NCBI RefSeq assembly: GCF_052055585.1 | Contig: NZ_CP170485.1 | Span: 62,001-126,000 of the forward strand | Reading direction: 5' to 3' | From: Oceanicaulis sp052055585 | Lineage (GTDB): Bacteria > Pseudomonadota > Alphaproteobacteria > Caulobacterales > Maricaulaceae | Length of the DNA: 64,000 nt | Part shown: positions 46,345-55,581 of the stretch, one piece after another | How positions within the stretch are numbered: position 1 is the stretch's first letter | Layout: every line of letters begins with the position of its first letter | Made by a program: the position numbers and the translations under genes | Notes under the pieces: model-generated | What the model saw: only the letters and a program-made list of their open reading frames with translations | What the model was told of the DNA's origin: nothing | Database searches by the model: none

Positions 46345-46823
46345 GCGCTGTAGGGCGCGAAAGCCTCGGCGACGCGCTCATAGATGTCGCGCTTCCACGG
46401 GATGATGAGCTGGGGCGTGGTTTCCAGCGAGACCCAGCGGAATTCGGAGAATTCCTGCGGCGGAACAGCCTCAAGGTCAAAGTCGGCGTCTGTACCCAGA
46501 TAGCGAAAGGCGAACCAGCGTTGCTTCTGGCCCCGCCAGCGATTGCGGGAGCGCTGCGCCAGCACTTCGGGCGGGAAGTCATAGGCCAGCCAGTCCTCGA
46601 TGCTCCCGAGCGGCTCTATGAGATCCTGGGTGACGCCCGTCTCTTCATGGAGCTCGCGCAGGCCCGCCTCTTCTGGCGTCTCGCCCTCATCCATGCCGCC
46701 TTGGGGGAATTGCCAGCACCAGGGTTCATCCGCGCCATAGCGCTTGCCCAGCCAGACCTTGCCTTCAGCATTGAACAGAACGACGCCCACATTGGGGCGG
46801 TGTTGGGGAAAGGCGTCCGACAT
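46341..46823 (-). CDS. rppH: RNA pyrophosphohydrolase RppH
   Basis: This 160-aa Nudix enzyme removes pyrophosphate from mRNA 5' ends to start decay. The RppH-type N-terminus RPNVGVVLFNAEGKVWLGKR, the WQFPQGGMDEGE lead-in and the Nudix box GMDEGETPEEAGLRELHEET are clear, with the family-specific GQKQRWFAFRY later. It is the last gene of the minus-strand block, 2 bases after the YibQ-like gene. Confidence 0.96.
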   Translation of the reverse strand: MSDAFPQHRPNVGVVLFNAEGKVWLGKRYGADEPWCWQFPQGGMDEGETPEEAGLRELHEETGVTQDLIEPLGSIEDWLAYDFPPEVLAQRSRNRWRGQKQRWFAFRYLGTDADFDLEAVPPQEFSEFRWVSLETTPQLIIPWKRDIYERVAEAFAPYSA

Positions 46824-46825
46824 GA

Positions 46826-48052
46826 TTAGTGGGTGTCTCCATGGCCATCGCCATGACTGTCGCCATGGTCATCGGCCGGAGCGGGATCATTCCCATGGCC
46901 GGCGCCGTGGTCATTGGCGACGGCGTGGGAGGCGCCCACAGGGCTGCGGATCTGCATGGTGAAGCTCGCAGGCGCCAGCTGATAGCCGCGGCCGTCCAGA
47001 CCTTCCGCCCAGGCCGCGATCGTGTCTACGGTGGCGGGATAGGCGAAGCCGGACCCAAGCGCCGTGCCGTTTTGCAGGGCCAGCGCCTCAAGCTCCAGAA
47101 GACGGCCATCAATGGCGCGCGGGCTTGGGTCTGAATCCACCACACGATCTGCAATGGTCATGCGGGCATGGGCGTGGCGGCCAGCCTGTTCCAGAACTGC
47201 GCGTCGACCCGCTCCGTCATGGAAGATGCTCAGGCCCCGCGCTTCAAGCTCGGAGAAAATCTCGGTCATCGGGCCTTCCGCAGCGCCCAGACGCGCCCCG
47301 AGATAGTTGGCGACGCCGGTATAGCCCGCAGCGCGTGACAGCAGCCAGACGAGGCGGCGATTGTTTTCCTGCGTGCTGGCGTCCACCAGCAGGGTGTGCG
47401 GACCGGGATCATTATTGGGATAGTCGAACGGCTCCATGGGCAGTTCGAGCAGAACTTCATGCCCGTCAGCGCGCGCGCGATTGATCCAGTCCTGTAGATT
47501 GTCGGCATAGGGCGCGAAGCTGAGGGTCACCTCGGCGGGCAGCACCTCGATGGCGCGCTCGGTCAGGCTTTGCGACAGGCCGAGACCGCCAACGATCACT
47601 GAAACCGTGGGGACGTTCTCTACGCCGTGAAACGCGTGGGCATAGGCCTGATCCGGACGCTCGCCGCTGGCGCTGATAACGGGCAGCGGACCGCCGGGAC
47701 CGTTCTCGTAAAGACCGGGTAGCGGTGCGGGGGGCGCCTGGGGCGTTGCGGGCTGCGGGCTGTGATGGCCCGTGTCATGGGCGTTGAGCGCATCGGCGGT
47801 GTCACGCACGCCGGGCAGGCTCACATCATCCGTGTGGGGATCGCTGAATGGCGCGCCATGGTCGCCTGTGATTTCGGCGGAAGCCAGCACGGCGGGTTGG
47901 CCGGCGATATCGGCGCTGGCGCTGATCGTGGGCGCAGGACCGCCCGCCAGCCAGGTCAGGGCGGCGACGCCGATCACAAGCGCAGCCGCAACTCCGAGAC
48001 CCGCCAGAAGCGGGGCTTTCAAGGGAAAGCGATCAGAGTCCAGTCGGGCCAT
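46826..48052 (-). CDS. divergent polysaccharide deacetylase family protein (YibQ-like) with His-rich tail
   Basis: This 408-aa membrane-anchored protein has one N-terminal helix (about 14-35), a low-complexity linker and a polysaccharide-deacetylase fold at about 145-370: VSVIVGGLGLSQSLTERAIE, EVLLELPMEPFDYPNNDPG, LGARLGA, GAGRRAVLEQAG. The canonical NodB metal triad is not obvious, hence the divergent class. The last 30 residues are rich in His, Asp and Gly (many DHG/GHG repeats), probably metal binding. The ctpA-YibQ-rppH order is conserved in relatives. Confidence 0.87.
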   Translation of the reverse strand: MARLDSDRFPLKAPLLAGLGVAAALVIGVAALTWLAGGPAPTISASADIAGQPAVLASAEITGDHGAPFSDPHTDDVSLPGVRDTADALNAHDTGHHSPQPATPQAPPAPLPGLYENGPGGPLPVISASGERPDQAYAHAFHGVENVPTVSVIVGGLGLSQSLTERAIEVLPAEVTLSFAPYADNLQDWINRARADGHEVLLELPMEPFDYPNNDPGPHTLLVDASTQENNRRLVWLLSRAAGYTGVANYLGARLGAAEGPMTEIFSELEARGLSIFHDGAGRRAVLEQAGRHAHARMTIADRVVDSDPSPRAIDGRLLELEALALQNGTALGSGFAYPATVDTIAAWAEGLDGRGYQLAPASFTMQIRSPVGASHAVANDHGAGHGNDPAPADDHGDSHGDGHGDTH

Positions 48053-48161
48053 GGTGCGCGTGCCGCTTCTTCAACGCCGGGGCAGGGGTGATTCGAACCC
48101 TGACCCTGCGTGAAGACGGGGTAAAGAAGCGTTAACGAACCCGCTCGAAAAGCCGTATCGC

Positions 48162-49499
48162 CTACTGAAGGCGCGCCTGATCCTGGCCCATCATGGTGTT
48201 GAGGATCTCGAGGGCGCGGTGCAGCTGATAGTCTTCGCTCGCATCCCAGTCCTCGGGCGGCATTTCGGTGTGAGACAGCTCGTTCTGCAGCTCTTCACGC
48301 TCGGCGCCGTTCTCGTTCTCCAGCGCATTGCGCAGGCTGGCTTCGGCATAGGTGTTCACGCCCTCGACCTCTTCCTCGGCCACGCGGCGCGGGGCGATGG
48401 CGATGTCAGGCGCAATGCCGGTAGCCTGGATGGTGCGGCCGGCCGGGGTGTAATAGCGCGCCGTGGTCAGGCGCAGGGCGCCGTCACGACCGCCGCGCAG
48501 CGGCACCACGGTCTGCATGGAGCCCTTGCCGAAGCTGGTCATGCCCACAATCGTTGCGCGCTCGCGGTCCTGCAGGGCGCCGGTGACGATTTCAGACGCC
48601 GAGGCGGAGCCGGAATTGATCAGCACCACGATGGGCGCGCCGTTCAGAATGTCGCCCGGCTCGGCGTTATAGCGGCGGGTGTCGCGCGGATCGCGACCGC
48701 GGGTGGAGACCACCTCGCCGCCATCCAGAAACAGCGAGGACACCGACACCGACTGGTCCAGAAGACCGCCCGGGTTCGAGCGCAGGTCGAGAATAAGCCC
48801 CGGCAGCGGGCCGCCATAGGCTTCGGTCAGGTCCTCGATGCCGGCGACGGCGTTGGCCGTGGTGTTCTCGTTGAAAGTGGTGATGCGCAGATAGGGGGTG
48901 TCGCCCTCTTCCATGCGCCAGTACGCGGCGCGCACCTCGATGAGGTCGCGCACGACGGTGACGTCAAACGGGTCTTCCACGCCCTCGCGCAGAATGGTCA
49001 GCACGACCGGATCGCCGGCCGGGCCACGCATGCGCTCGACGGCGTCATCCATGCTGGCGCCGATCATGCTCTCGCCATCGACCGCGATGATCTGGTCATT
49101 GGGCTCAAGGCCGGCGCGCTCGCCCGGGGTCTCGGCGATGGGGGAGATGATGGTAATCAGGTCATCACGGATGGTGACCTCGATGCCCACGCCGCCATAT
49201 TCGCCGCTGGTGGTGACCTGCATGTCCTGGAAATCGTCCGGCGACAGATAGCTCGAATGCGGGTCCAGCGCCTGCATCATGCCGTCGATCGCGCTTTCGA
49301 TCAGCTCGGCCTTGTCGGGCTCGGTCACATAGTCGGCCTCGATCCGGCTGAGCACATCGCCAAACAGCTCCAGCTGACGGAAGGTCGCTTCCCGGCTGTT
49401 GGTGTCCTCTCCCTCGGCGGAGACGGCCAGGGTGGCGGCGCCAATTCCGAACAGGACAGCTGAAGCGATAATGTGCAGACGCATGATGGTCTTCCTCAA
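48162..49499 (-). CDS. ctpA: S41 carboxyl-terminal processing protease
   Basis: This 445-aa periplasmic protease has a signal peptide (to about VSA-E), a PDZ domain (about 95-185, GVGIEVTIRDDLITIISP) and a tail-specific protease domain with the Ser in NSGSASASEI (about S300) and Lys in TSFGKGSMQ (K325). CtpA/Prc enzymes trim C-termini of envelope proteins, often peptidoglycan enzymes, consistent with envC just upstream. Confidence 0.95.
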   Translation of the reverse strand: MRKTIMRLHIIASAVLFGIGAATLAVSAEGEDTNSREATFRQLELFGDVLSRIEADYVTEPDKAELIESAIDGMMQALDPHSSYLSPDDFQDMQVTTSGEYGGVGIEVTIRDDLITIISPIAETPGERAGLEPNDQIIAVDGESMIGASMDDAVERMRGPAGDPVVLTILREGVEDPFDVTVVRDLIEVRAAYWRMEEGDTPYLRITTFNENTTANAVAGIEDLTEAYGGPLPGLILDLRSNPGGLLDQSVSVSSLFLDGGEVVSTRGRDPRDTRRYNAEPGDILNGAPIVVLINSGSASASEIVTGALQDRERATIVGMTSFGKGSMQTVVPLRGGRDGALRLTTARYYTPAGRTIQATGIAPDIAIAPRRVAEEEVEGVNTYAEASLRNALENENGAEREELQNELSHTEMPPEDWDASEDYQLHRALEILNTMMGQDQARLQ

Positions 49500-49517
49500 A
49501 GCGCGGCGGTCGAGGCT

Positions 49518-50774
49518 CTAGCCTCTGCGAAATTCGGGCCGAAGCCAATCCTCGGGGTCAGCAGCTTCGTCAGTGCTGCGTCTTATCTCCAGATAGAGCA
49601 TTGGCGGCGGGTTTGCACGGTCTGACATGGAGCCCACGGGCTCTCCGGCCAATAATGTTTGTCCCTCTACGGCGTAAATAAGGCCCAAACCCCCTAAAAT
49701 CAGTGTGTACCCATCGGGGGTGTTGAGCATCAAAACTCCGTCAAAGCCCTGAAAAGGCCCGGCATAAACCACGACGCCATCAAAGGGGGCGGTCACTTGC
49801 GCACGCTGGGCGGTTTCAAACCATACACCCTCGCGCCGCACGCCGTCCGGACCGCGTTCACCGGCGCTGATGGTCAGATCACCGCGCACGGGCGGGCTGA
49901 GATGACCTCTTGTGTCGCTGAACCGCAAGGTCTCGACCGGCCCTTCCACCGGGCGCGCATCCACCAGCGCCGCCATGGCCACAGGGGAGGCCTGTTCCGG
50001 TCTGAGACGGGGCACGGGAACGCCGGGTTCCGGCTCGGGCGCCGGTTCGGGACGCGGCGCCAGACGCGGTTCGGCGGCGGCGAAACGACGAATATCCGCC
50101 AGAAGCTGACGCAGGGATCCCGCTTCGCGGGCGATACGGGCGGCGCGTTGGGACAGGTCATCGGCCTGGGCGCGCAGGGCGGCCTCGGCGGCGCGACGCT
50201 CCTCGATCAGGGCGGTGACCTCCTCGCGCGTCACGCCCAGAGCCTCGCGGGCCTGCACCAGCGCCTGGGTCTGGGCGGCGAGCTCCTCGCGCAGGGCGGC
50301 GAGTTCTTCAAGACGGGCCTGCACGGCTTCCACGCGGGCATCCAGCTGCGGCGCGATCTGGGCCAGAAGGCCGGCGGCGCGCGCGGCGGACGCCGCATCA
50401 TCCGGCGTCACAGCCAATGCAGGCGGGTCGGACATCTCGATGCGTTGCAGCGCCGCCAGCACGCGCGCCAGATCGGACCGTTCCGCCCGCAATCGCGCCA
50501 GCAGATCAGATTCCTCGCGCTCCAGCGCCCGCAGGCGTTCGGTCGCGGCTTCCACTTCGGCCTCGCGGACCTCGACGCGGCCCGCCGCTTCCACAAGGCG
50601 CTGTTGCAGGCGGGCGATGGCGATGCGGGCGGCTTCGGCCTCGGCTGCACGGGCTTCGGCCTCATCGCGAAGCTCGGCGGCCTCGCGCTCCATGGTATCC
50701 ACCTCGTCCGGCTCCGGCGTGGGTTGCGCCTGCAGGGCAAGGCTCAGCGCCAGTATGGACAGCAGGGACGCCAT
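49518..50774 (-). CDS. envC: EnvC-like murein hydrolase activator
   Basis: This 418-aa exported protein has a signal peptide, a long Ala/Glu/Arg-rich coiled coil (about 25-240) and a C-terminal LytM fold. In LytM the zinc ligands are replaced: the idHG position reads LNTPDG and the HLHFE position reads LYLEIR. It is therefore a non-catalytic activator of amidases at the septum. Its start overlaps the rlmH stop as TGATG. Confidence 0.92.
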   Translation of the reverse strand: MASLLSILALSLALQAQPTPEPDEVDTMEREAAELRDEAEARAAEAEAARIAIARLQQRLVEAAGRVEVREAEVEAATERLRALEREESDLLARLRAERSDLARVLAALQRIEMSDPPALAVTPDDAASAARAAGLLAQIAPQLDARVEAVQARLEELAALREELAAQTQALVQAREALGVTREEVTALIEERRAAEAALRAQADDLSQRAARIAREAGSLRQLLADIRRFAAAEPRLAPRPEPAPEPEPGVPVPRLRPEQASPVAMAALVDARPVEGPVETLRFSDTRGHLSPPVRGDLTISAGERGPDGVRREGVWFETAQRAQVTAPFDGVVVYAGPFQGFDGVLMLNTPDGYTLILGGLGLIYAVEGQTLLAGEPVGSMSDRANPPPMLYLEIRRSTDEAADPEDWLRPEFRRG

Positions 50775-51247
50775 CAGCCTTCCCGGTGATAAGGCGCGCC
50801 CGCCAGAACGGACGCCGCGCGATAGATCTGCTCGGCCAGCATGACGCGCACCAGCTTGTGCGGCCAGGTGGCCTTGCCAAAGCTGAGCATGCGGGCGCCA
50901 GCTGGCAAGGCGGGACGGTCATGACCGTCCGCGCCGCCAATGAGAAAGACCAGATCGCGTGCGCCATCATCACGCGCGGTTTCGATCGTCCGCGCAAACT
51001 CAAGCGAGCTCATGGGCTTGCCGGTTTCGTCCAGCGCAAACACCAGCGCGCCTGCGGGCATGTCCACAATCAGCGCCTGGGTTTCGGCCGATTTGTCCTT
51101 GAGGGTCCGGGGGTCAAGCTCGCGCTCGACGACCGGGCCGAGCCCGATCCCGCGTCCCACGCCATTGGCGCGGTCCATATACTGGTCCACAAGCTCGCGC
51201 TCGGGCCCGGCCTTGATCCGGCCGATCGCACGAATCTCAACGCGCAT
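50774..51247 (-). CDS. rlmH: 23S rRNA pseudouridine-1915 N3-methyltransferase RlmH
   Basis: This 157-aa SPOUT methyltransferase modifies helix 69 of 23S rRNA. The N-terminal MRVEIRAIGRIKAGPERELVDQY and the SAM-binding LVFLIGGADGHD and LSFGKATWPHKLVRVMLAEQIYRA blocks are diagnostic. It lies between rsfS and envC in the conserved order. Confidence 0.97.
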   Translation of the reverse strand: MRVEIRAIGRIKAGPERELVDQYMDRANGVGRGIGLGPVVERELDPRTLKDKSAETQALIVDMPAGALVFALDETGKPMSSLEFARTIETARDDGARDLVFLIGGADGHDRPALPAGARMLSFGKATWPHKLVRVMLAEQIYRAASVLAGAPYHREG

Positions 51248-51283
51248 GGGACGCCCCGGTTCGGGATAAGGATTGGGTGAGGG

Positions 51284-51673
51284 TCAGGCGGCGCCGTCGG
51301 GCGAGACGGACCACATCTTTTCCAGATCGTAGAAGCTGCGCACTTCGGGGCGGAACAGGTGAACGATCACGTCGCCTGCATCGATCAGGACCCAGTCACA
51401 CGTTTTCAGGCCCTCAATCGCGACCTTGCCGTGCCCAGCGTCCTTGAGCTTGCGCACCAGATGGTCGGCCATGGCGCCCACATGCCGGTTGGACCGGCCA
51501 GAGGCGATGACCATCACATCGGTGACGGATGATTTGCCCGTAAGATCGATGGCGACGACATCTTCTGCCTTGTCATCGTCCAGCGCGTTCAGAACCAGCG
51601 CTTCGAGATCCTGCGTGCTCTGGGCGAGTTCGCCAGAGTCGCTGTCAGCCTCGCCATTGGGGCGGCTGTGCAA
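51284..51673 (-). CDS. rsfS: ribosome silencing factor RsfS
   Basis: This protein of about 129 aa binds L14 and blocks subunit joining in starvation. The core LEALVLNALDDDKAEDVVAIDL, MVIASGRSNRHVGAM and DWVLIDAGDVIVHLF are typical. No in-frame ATG lies upstream of the core. The listed start is TTG 51673, but an agggag ribosome site better fits a CTG at 51685 (agggag, 8 bases, CTG), which would add four residues. The start therefore remains open. Confidence 0.9.
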   Translation of the reverse strand: MHSRPNGEADSDSGELAQSTQDLEALVLNALDDDKAEDVVAIDLTGKSSVTDVMVIASGRSNRHVGAMADHLVRKLKDAGHGKVAIEGLKTCDWVLIDAGDVIVHLFRPEVRSFYDLEKMWSVSPDGAA

Positions 51674-51718
51674 TTCGGTGGACAGAGTCCTTGCTCCCTT
51701 AATTGACCAATCCGCACT

Positions 51719-52720
51719 CTAGCACGTTTTCTCGCCACGTTCGAGCCAGTGAATGGAGAAGGCGCAGGCGCCGTCCTGCGTCCAGACATGAGCGGGAACC
51801 AGCCCGGCCTGACGCGCGAGGTCCTGGAAGGTCGAGACGGTGAATTTATGGGAGTTTTCGGTGTGGATGGTCTCGTGCTCGCGTAGCACGAAGTCTTCGC
51901 CAGCCACCGTGAACGCCATGTCCCGCAGGGCCTGCAGATACATTTCCACCCGCGAGCGGTACGGGTTCCAGAAGGCGCGATAGACCAGCGCGCTCGGATC
52001 AAGATCCCCATCCAGCTCGGTATTGATGCGCCGGACCAGGTTGTAGTTGAAATCCGCCGTGGCGCCGCCGGCATCATCATAGGCCGCTTCCAGAATGGCG
52101 GGGTCCTTGCGCAGATCGACCCCGATCAGAAGCGCATCGCCAGGACGCAGCCAGTCACGCAGGGTCTTGAGCAGTTTGAGCGCATCGATCAGCTCGAAAT
52201 TGCCGATGGTCGATCCGGGGAAGAAGACGATGCGCCTGCCCTCGGGCAGGTTGAGAGCGTCCACATCCAGCGCCTGGGTGAAGTCATGGCAGACCGCCCC
52301 GACCGTCAGATCCGGATGGTCTGCGGCGATGTCGGAACAGGCGGCTTTGACGTGATCGCCGGAAATATCCATGCCCACGAAACCGGCAGGGTGGTCGAGG
52401 GCATCCAGAAGCCGGCGGATCTTCACGCTGGACCCGGCGCCCGGTTCCAGCACCACCGCGCCGGACCCGGCCAGCGCTTTGAGCTCCGGACCGATCCGGT
52501 CCAGAAGCGCCAGCTCGGTGCGGGTGGGATAGTATTCCGGTGCTTGCGTGATGCGGTCAAAGATCGCCGAGCCTGCCGCATCATAAAAGTATTTCGGCGA
52601 AATCGCCTTCTGGGGTTTGCGCAAACCGGACAGCACATCCGCGCGGAAATCGCTGGCGGAGGGCTGCAAGTCTTTGAAAAACGCCAAGGCGCCAGCCTCG
52701 ACTAGGGTCTCGTTCGACAT
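51719..52720 (-). CDS. egtD: L-histidine N-alpha-methyltransferase EgtD
   Basis: This 333-aa SAM-dependent enzyme trimethylates histidine to hercynine, the first step of ergothioneine synthesis. Recognisable blocks are KYFYDAAGSAIFDRIT, PEYYPTRTELALLD, the SAM site VVLEPGAGSSVKIRRLLDAL, and FFPGSTIGNFE, with FNYNLVRRINTELDGDLDP later. The usual partner egtB is not adjacent. The gene interrupts the common nadD-rsfS pair, 23 bases after nadD. Confidence 0.95.
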   Translation of the reverse strand: MSNETLVEAGALAFFKDLQPSASDFRADVLSGLRKPQKAISPKYFYDAAGSAIFDRITQAPEYYPTRTELALLDRIGPELKALAGSGAVVLEPGAGSSVKIRRLLDALDHPAGFVGMDISGDHVKAACSDIAADHPDLTVGAVCHDFTQALDVDALNLPEGRRIVFFPGSTIGNFELIDALKLLKTLRDWLRPGDALLIGVDLRKDPAILEAAYDDAGGATADFNYNLVRRINTELDGDLDPSALVYRAFWNPYRSRVEMYLQALRDMAFTVAGEDFVLREHETIHTENSHKFTVSTFQDLARQAGLVPAHVWTQDGACAFSIHWLERGEKTC

Positions 52721-52743
52721 GGTCTCAAGGCGATGGCTGCGGG

Positions 52744-53346
52744 TCAGGATGCGGCGTTTGCACGCAACAGGCGTGAGGCCTCAGCATGTAGGGGCTCTGT
52801 GAGGTAAGTCCACCCCGGAGGATTACCTAGAGGGAGAGATTTCGCGCGACTGTCATGTTTGCGCGCCCGGGCCAGATACCGCGCGGCGGGCGACAAACGC
52901 GCCTTCATCGCCGAGCCGGGCCGGGCGATGACGCAAATTGAAATGCGCCGGGCGATCGCCTGCCAGTCCTTCCAGCGATGGAAATTCGCCAGCCCGTCCG
53001 CTCCCATGATCCAGACGAAGCTGACGCGCGGATAACGGCTCTGAAGGTGACCGATGAGATCGATGGTGGCGCGTGTGTGGAGCCGGTCTTCCAGCGTGGA
53101 GACCACATGGCCGGGCTCGGGCATGAGCGCCCGAATGGCGTTGGCGCGGCTTTCAAGACTGGCGGGGGCGTGGGCTTTCAGAGGATTGCCGGGGCTGACC
53201 ATCCACCACACCCGGTCGAGATCAAGCCGCTTGAGGGCGGTTTGCGCGACGTGGCGGTGAGCGCGGTGAACGGGGTCAAAGCTGCCGCCATAAATCCCTA
53301 CCAGCATGCCATCATGCAGGAGTTCGGATTTGGCGGCCCGGCTCAT
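52744..53346 (-). CDS. nadD: nicotinate-nucleotide adenylyltransferase
   Basis: This 200-aa enzyme forms deamido-NAD from nicotinate mononucleotide and ATP. The nucleotidyltransferase signature GGSFDPVHRAH is at about 20-30, with WWMVSPGNPLK and FVWIMGADGLANFHRW later. It overlaps proB by 4 bases (ATGA). The expected proA between proB and nadD is absent. Confidence 0.95.
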   Translation of the reverse strand: MSRAAKSELLHDGMLVGIYGGSFDPVHRAHRHVAQTALKRLDLDRVWWMVSPGNPLKAHAPASLESRANAIRALMPEPGHVVSTLEDRLHTRATIDLIGHLQSRYPRVSFVWIMGADGLANFHRWKDWQAIARRISICVIARPGSAMKARLSPAARYLARARKHDSRAKSLPLGNPPGWTYLTEPLHAEASRLLRANAAS

Positions 53347-54485
53347 GCGCTGCCGCTTTCAGGGTCCAGCACCAGATCACCGGCATGGATCAGGGCGACT
53401 CCGCGTCGATAGCCCAGCACGTCAGCGATGCTCTCGGACTTCAAACCCAGGATCTGGCGCGCTTCATGATCATCATAGCCCGCAACGCCCACGCCCAGCC
53501 GTCCACCGGTTGCGGTCAGAAGGCGCACGGTCGCGCCGCGCTCGAACCGGCCCTGCACATCCACGACGCCTGCAGGCAGGAGGCTTCGCCCCTTGCGCAC
53601 CGCCTCTGCGGCGCCGGGATCGAGCACCAGCGCGCCGTCACGGGCGAGCGAGCCGAGGATCCAGGCGCGGCGGGCGCTCTCGGGATTGCCGTGGGGGGCG
53701 AACCAGCTGTGCCGGGCGCCGTCGCGAAGGGCGGCGACGGGATGGTCATGATCGCCGCGGCAGATGATCATCGCGCAGCCTGCCGCATTGGCGATCCGGG
53801 CCGCCGCGATCTTGCTGGCCATGCCGCCCGTACCTGCGCCGCCTGAACGCGCGGGACCCGCCAGCGCTTCGATCTCGGCGGTGATGGCGGGGATTTCGGG
53901 AATGTGCAGGGCGCCCGGCTCTCGCGGGTCGCGGTCATACAGCCCGTCCACATCCGACAGGATGATCAGAAGCTGCGCGCCGACTAGCTGGGCCGTGCGC
54001 GCGGCCAGCCGGTCATTGTCGCCAAAGCGCAATTCCTCGGTCGCGACGGTGTCGTTCTCGTTGATCACCGGCACGGCGCCGAGCTTGAGAAGCGTTTCAA
54101 GCGTGGTGTGGGCGTTGAGCCAGCGCGGACGCGATTCAATGTCGGCGGGCGAGACCAGCGCCTGGGCGGCGGGAAAGCCATGACGGGCGAAGGCCTGATC
54201 CCAGTGCTGGATCAGGAGCGCCTGCCCGGCGGCGGCCGCAGCCTGTTTCTCTTCCAGCGTCAGGGTCTTGCCGGGCTTCAGCCCGAGCCGCGGGCGACCT
54301 AGGGCCACCGCGGCCGAGCTGACCAGAACCACCTCCCGGCCTTCGGTGCGCAGCTGTGCGATGTCGTCCGCGAGGGCTTCAAACCGGTCCTGACGGGGCG
54401 CAAGGCTGTCCGGGTCGATCAGCTGGGCCGATCCGACCTTGATGACGACCCGCCGGGCCGTCGCCATGCGCGCCGCAGGCGTCAC
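53343..54485 (-). CDS. proB: glutamate 5-kinase
   Basis: This 380-aa enzyme phosphorylates glutamate in the first step of proline synthesis. The amino-acid kinase domain (RRVVIKVGSAQL, VVLVSSAAVALG, PVINENDTVATEE, GGMASKIAAARIA) is followed by a C-terminal PUA domain (about 280-370). Its start overlaps the obgE stop by 4 bases. proA is not in the window. Confidence 0.96.
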   Translation of the reverse strand: MTPAARMATARRVVIKVGSAQLIDPDSLAPRQDRFEALADDIAQLRTEGREVVLVSSAAVALGRPRLGLKPGKTLTLEEKQAAAAAGQALLIQHWDQAFARHGFPAAQALVSPADIESRPRWLNAHTTLETLLKLGAVPVINENDTVATEELRFGDNDRLAARTAQLVGAQLLIILSDVDGLYDRDPREPGALHIPEIPAITAEIEALAGPARSGGAGTGGMASKIAAARIANAAGCAMIICRGDHDHPVAALRDGARHSWFAPHGNPESARRAWILGSLARDGALVLDPGAAEAVRKGRSLLPAGVVDVQGRFERGATVRLLTATGGRLGVGVAGYDDHEARQILGLKSESIADVLGYRRGVALIHAGDLVLDPESGSA

Positions 54486-55549
54486 TGGTCCGGCGTCCAG
54501 CCGGTTTCCCCGCGCTCCTCGCGCTCGGCTTCTTCTTTCAGGCGCTTTTCCTCAAGGCGACGGGTGTGGACCGCCTCCCAGATGACTTTCAGAAGGTCCT
54601 TCAGGCCCTCCTGCGTCGCGCCGGACAAATGAAGCGGGGTTGCGCCAAGCCGGGCCTTGAACTCTTCGTCGAGCATCTCGACGATTTCAGGGTCTGCGGC
54701 GTCCAGCTTGTTCAGAACGACGATCTCGCGCTTGTCGGTGATGCCGCCGCCATAGGCTTCAAGCTCGTTGCGCACGGTGTCATAGGCGCCCATCGGATCA
54801 TCGCCCGTAGCGTCTATGAGGTGCACCAGCAGGGCGCAGCGCTCGATATGTCCCAGGAAACGGTCGCCAATGCCGGCGCCTTCATGCGCGCCCTCGATAA
54901 GGCCGGGAATATCGGCCAGCACAAAGCGGTTGCCCGTGCCCATTTCCACAACGCCCAGATTGGGATGAAGCGTGGTGAAGGGGTAGGCGGCGATCTTGGG
55001 GTGGGCCTTGCTGGCCACAGACAGAAGCGTGGACTTGCCCGCGTTTGGCAAACCCACAAGACCCGCATCCGCGATCAGTTTCAGACGCAGCCAGATGGCG
55101 CGCTCCTCGCCCGCTTCACCGGGTTGGGAAATGCGCGGCGCCTGATTGCGGCTCGACTTGAAGTGGGCGTTGCCCTTGCCGCCAATGCCGCCCTTGGCCA
55201 GAAGCGCCTTCTGTCCCACCTCGGTGAGGTCAGCGAGCAGCGTCTCCTTGTCCTCGTCAAACACCTGGGTGCCGACCGGAACGCGCAGGATCACGTCCTC
55301 GCCGCCGCGCCCGGTGCGGTTGCGACCCGCGCCGTTATGGCCGCGCTCGGCCTTGAAGTGCTGCTGGTAGCGGTAGTCGATCAGGGTGTTCAGGCCTTCG
55401 ACAGCCTCCACCCACACATCGCCGCCATCCCCGCCGTCACCCCCGTCGGGGCCGCCGAACTCGACATAGGCCTCGCGCCGGAATGACACGCATCCCGGGC
55501 CGCCCCAGCCGGACTTCACATACACTTTGGCTTGATCAAGGAACTTCAT
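54482..55549 (-). CDS. obgE: GTPase ObgE/CgtA
   Basis: This 355-aa GTPase acts in 50S ribosome assembly and, in Caulobacter relatives, cell-cycle progression. The Obg domain (1-~158) is glycine-rich (GGPDGGDGGDGGDVW), followed by the G domain with the P-loop GLPNAGKSTLL, DIPGLIEGAHEGAG and NKLD. The C-terminal tail is short and charged. The operon continues into proB. Confidence 0.97.
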   Translation of the reverse strand: MKFLDQAKVYVKSGWGGPGCVSFRREAYVEFGGPDGGDGGDGGDVWVEAVEGLNTLIDYRYQQHFKAERGHNGAGRNRTGRGGEDVILRVPVGTQVFDEDKETLLADLTEVGQKALLAKGGIGGKGNAHFKSSRNQAPRISQPGEAGEERAIWLRLKLIADAGLVGLPNAGKSTLLSVASKAHPKIAAYPFTTLHPNLGVVEMGTGNRFVLADIPGLIEGAHEGAGIGDRFLGHIERCALLVHLIDATGDDPMGAYDTVRNELEAYGGGITDKREIVVLNKLDAADPEIVEMLDEEFKARLGATPLHLSGATQEGLKDLLKVIWEAVHTRRLEEKRLKEEAEREERGETGWTPDQ

Positions 55550-55581
55550 GGCTCGGTTTTATCTATGTCTGTTGAGCTGGG

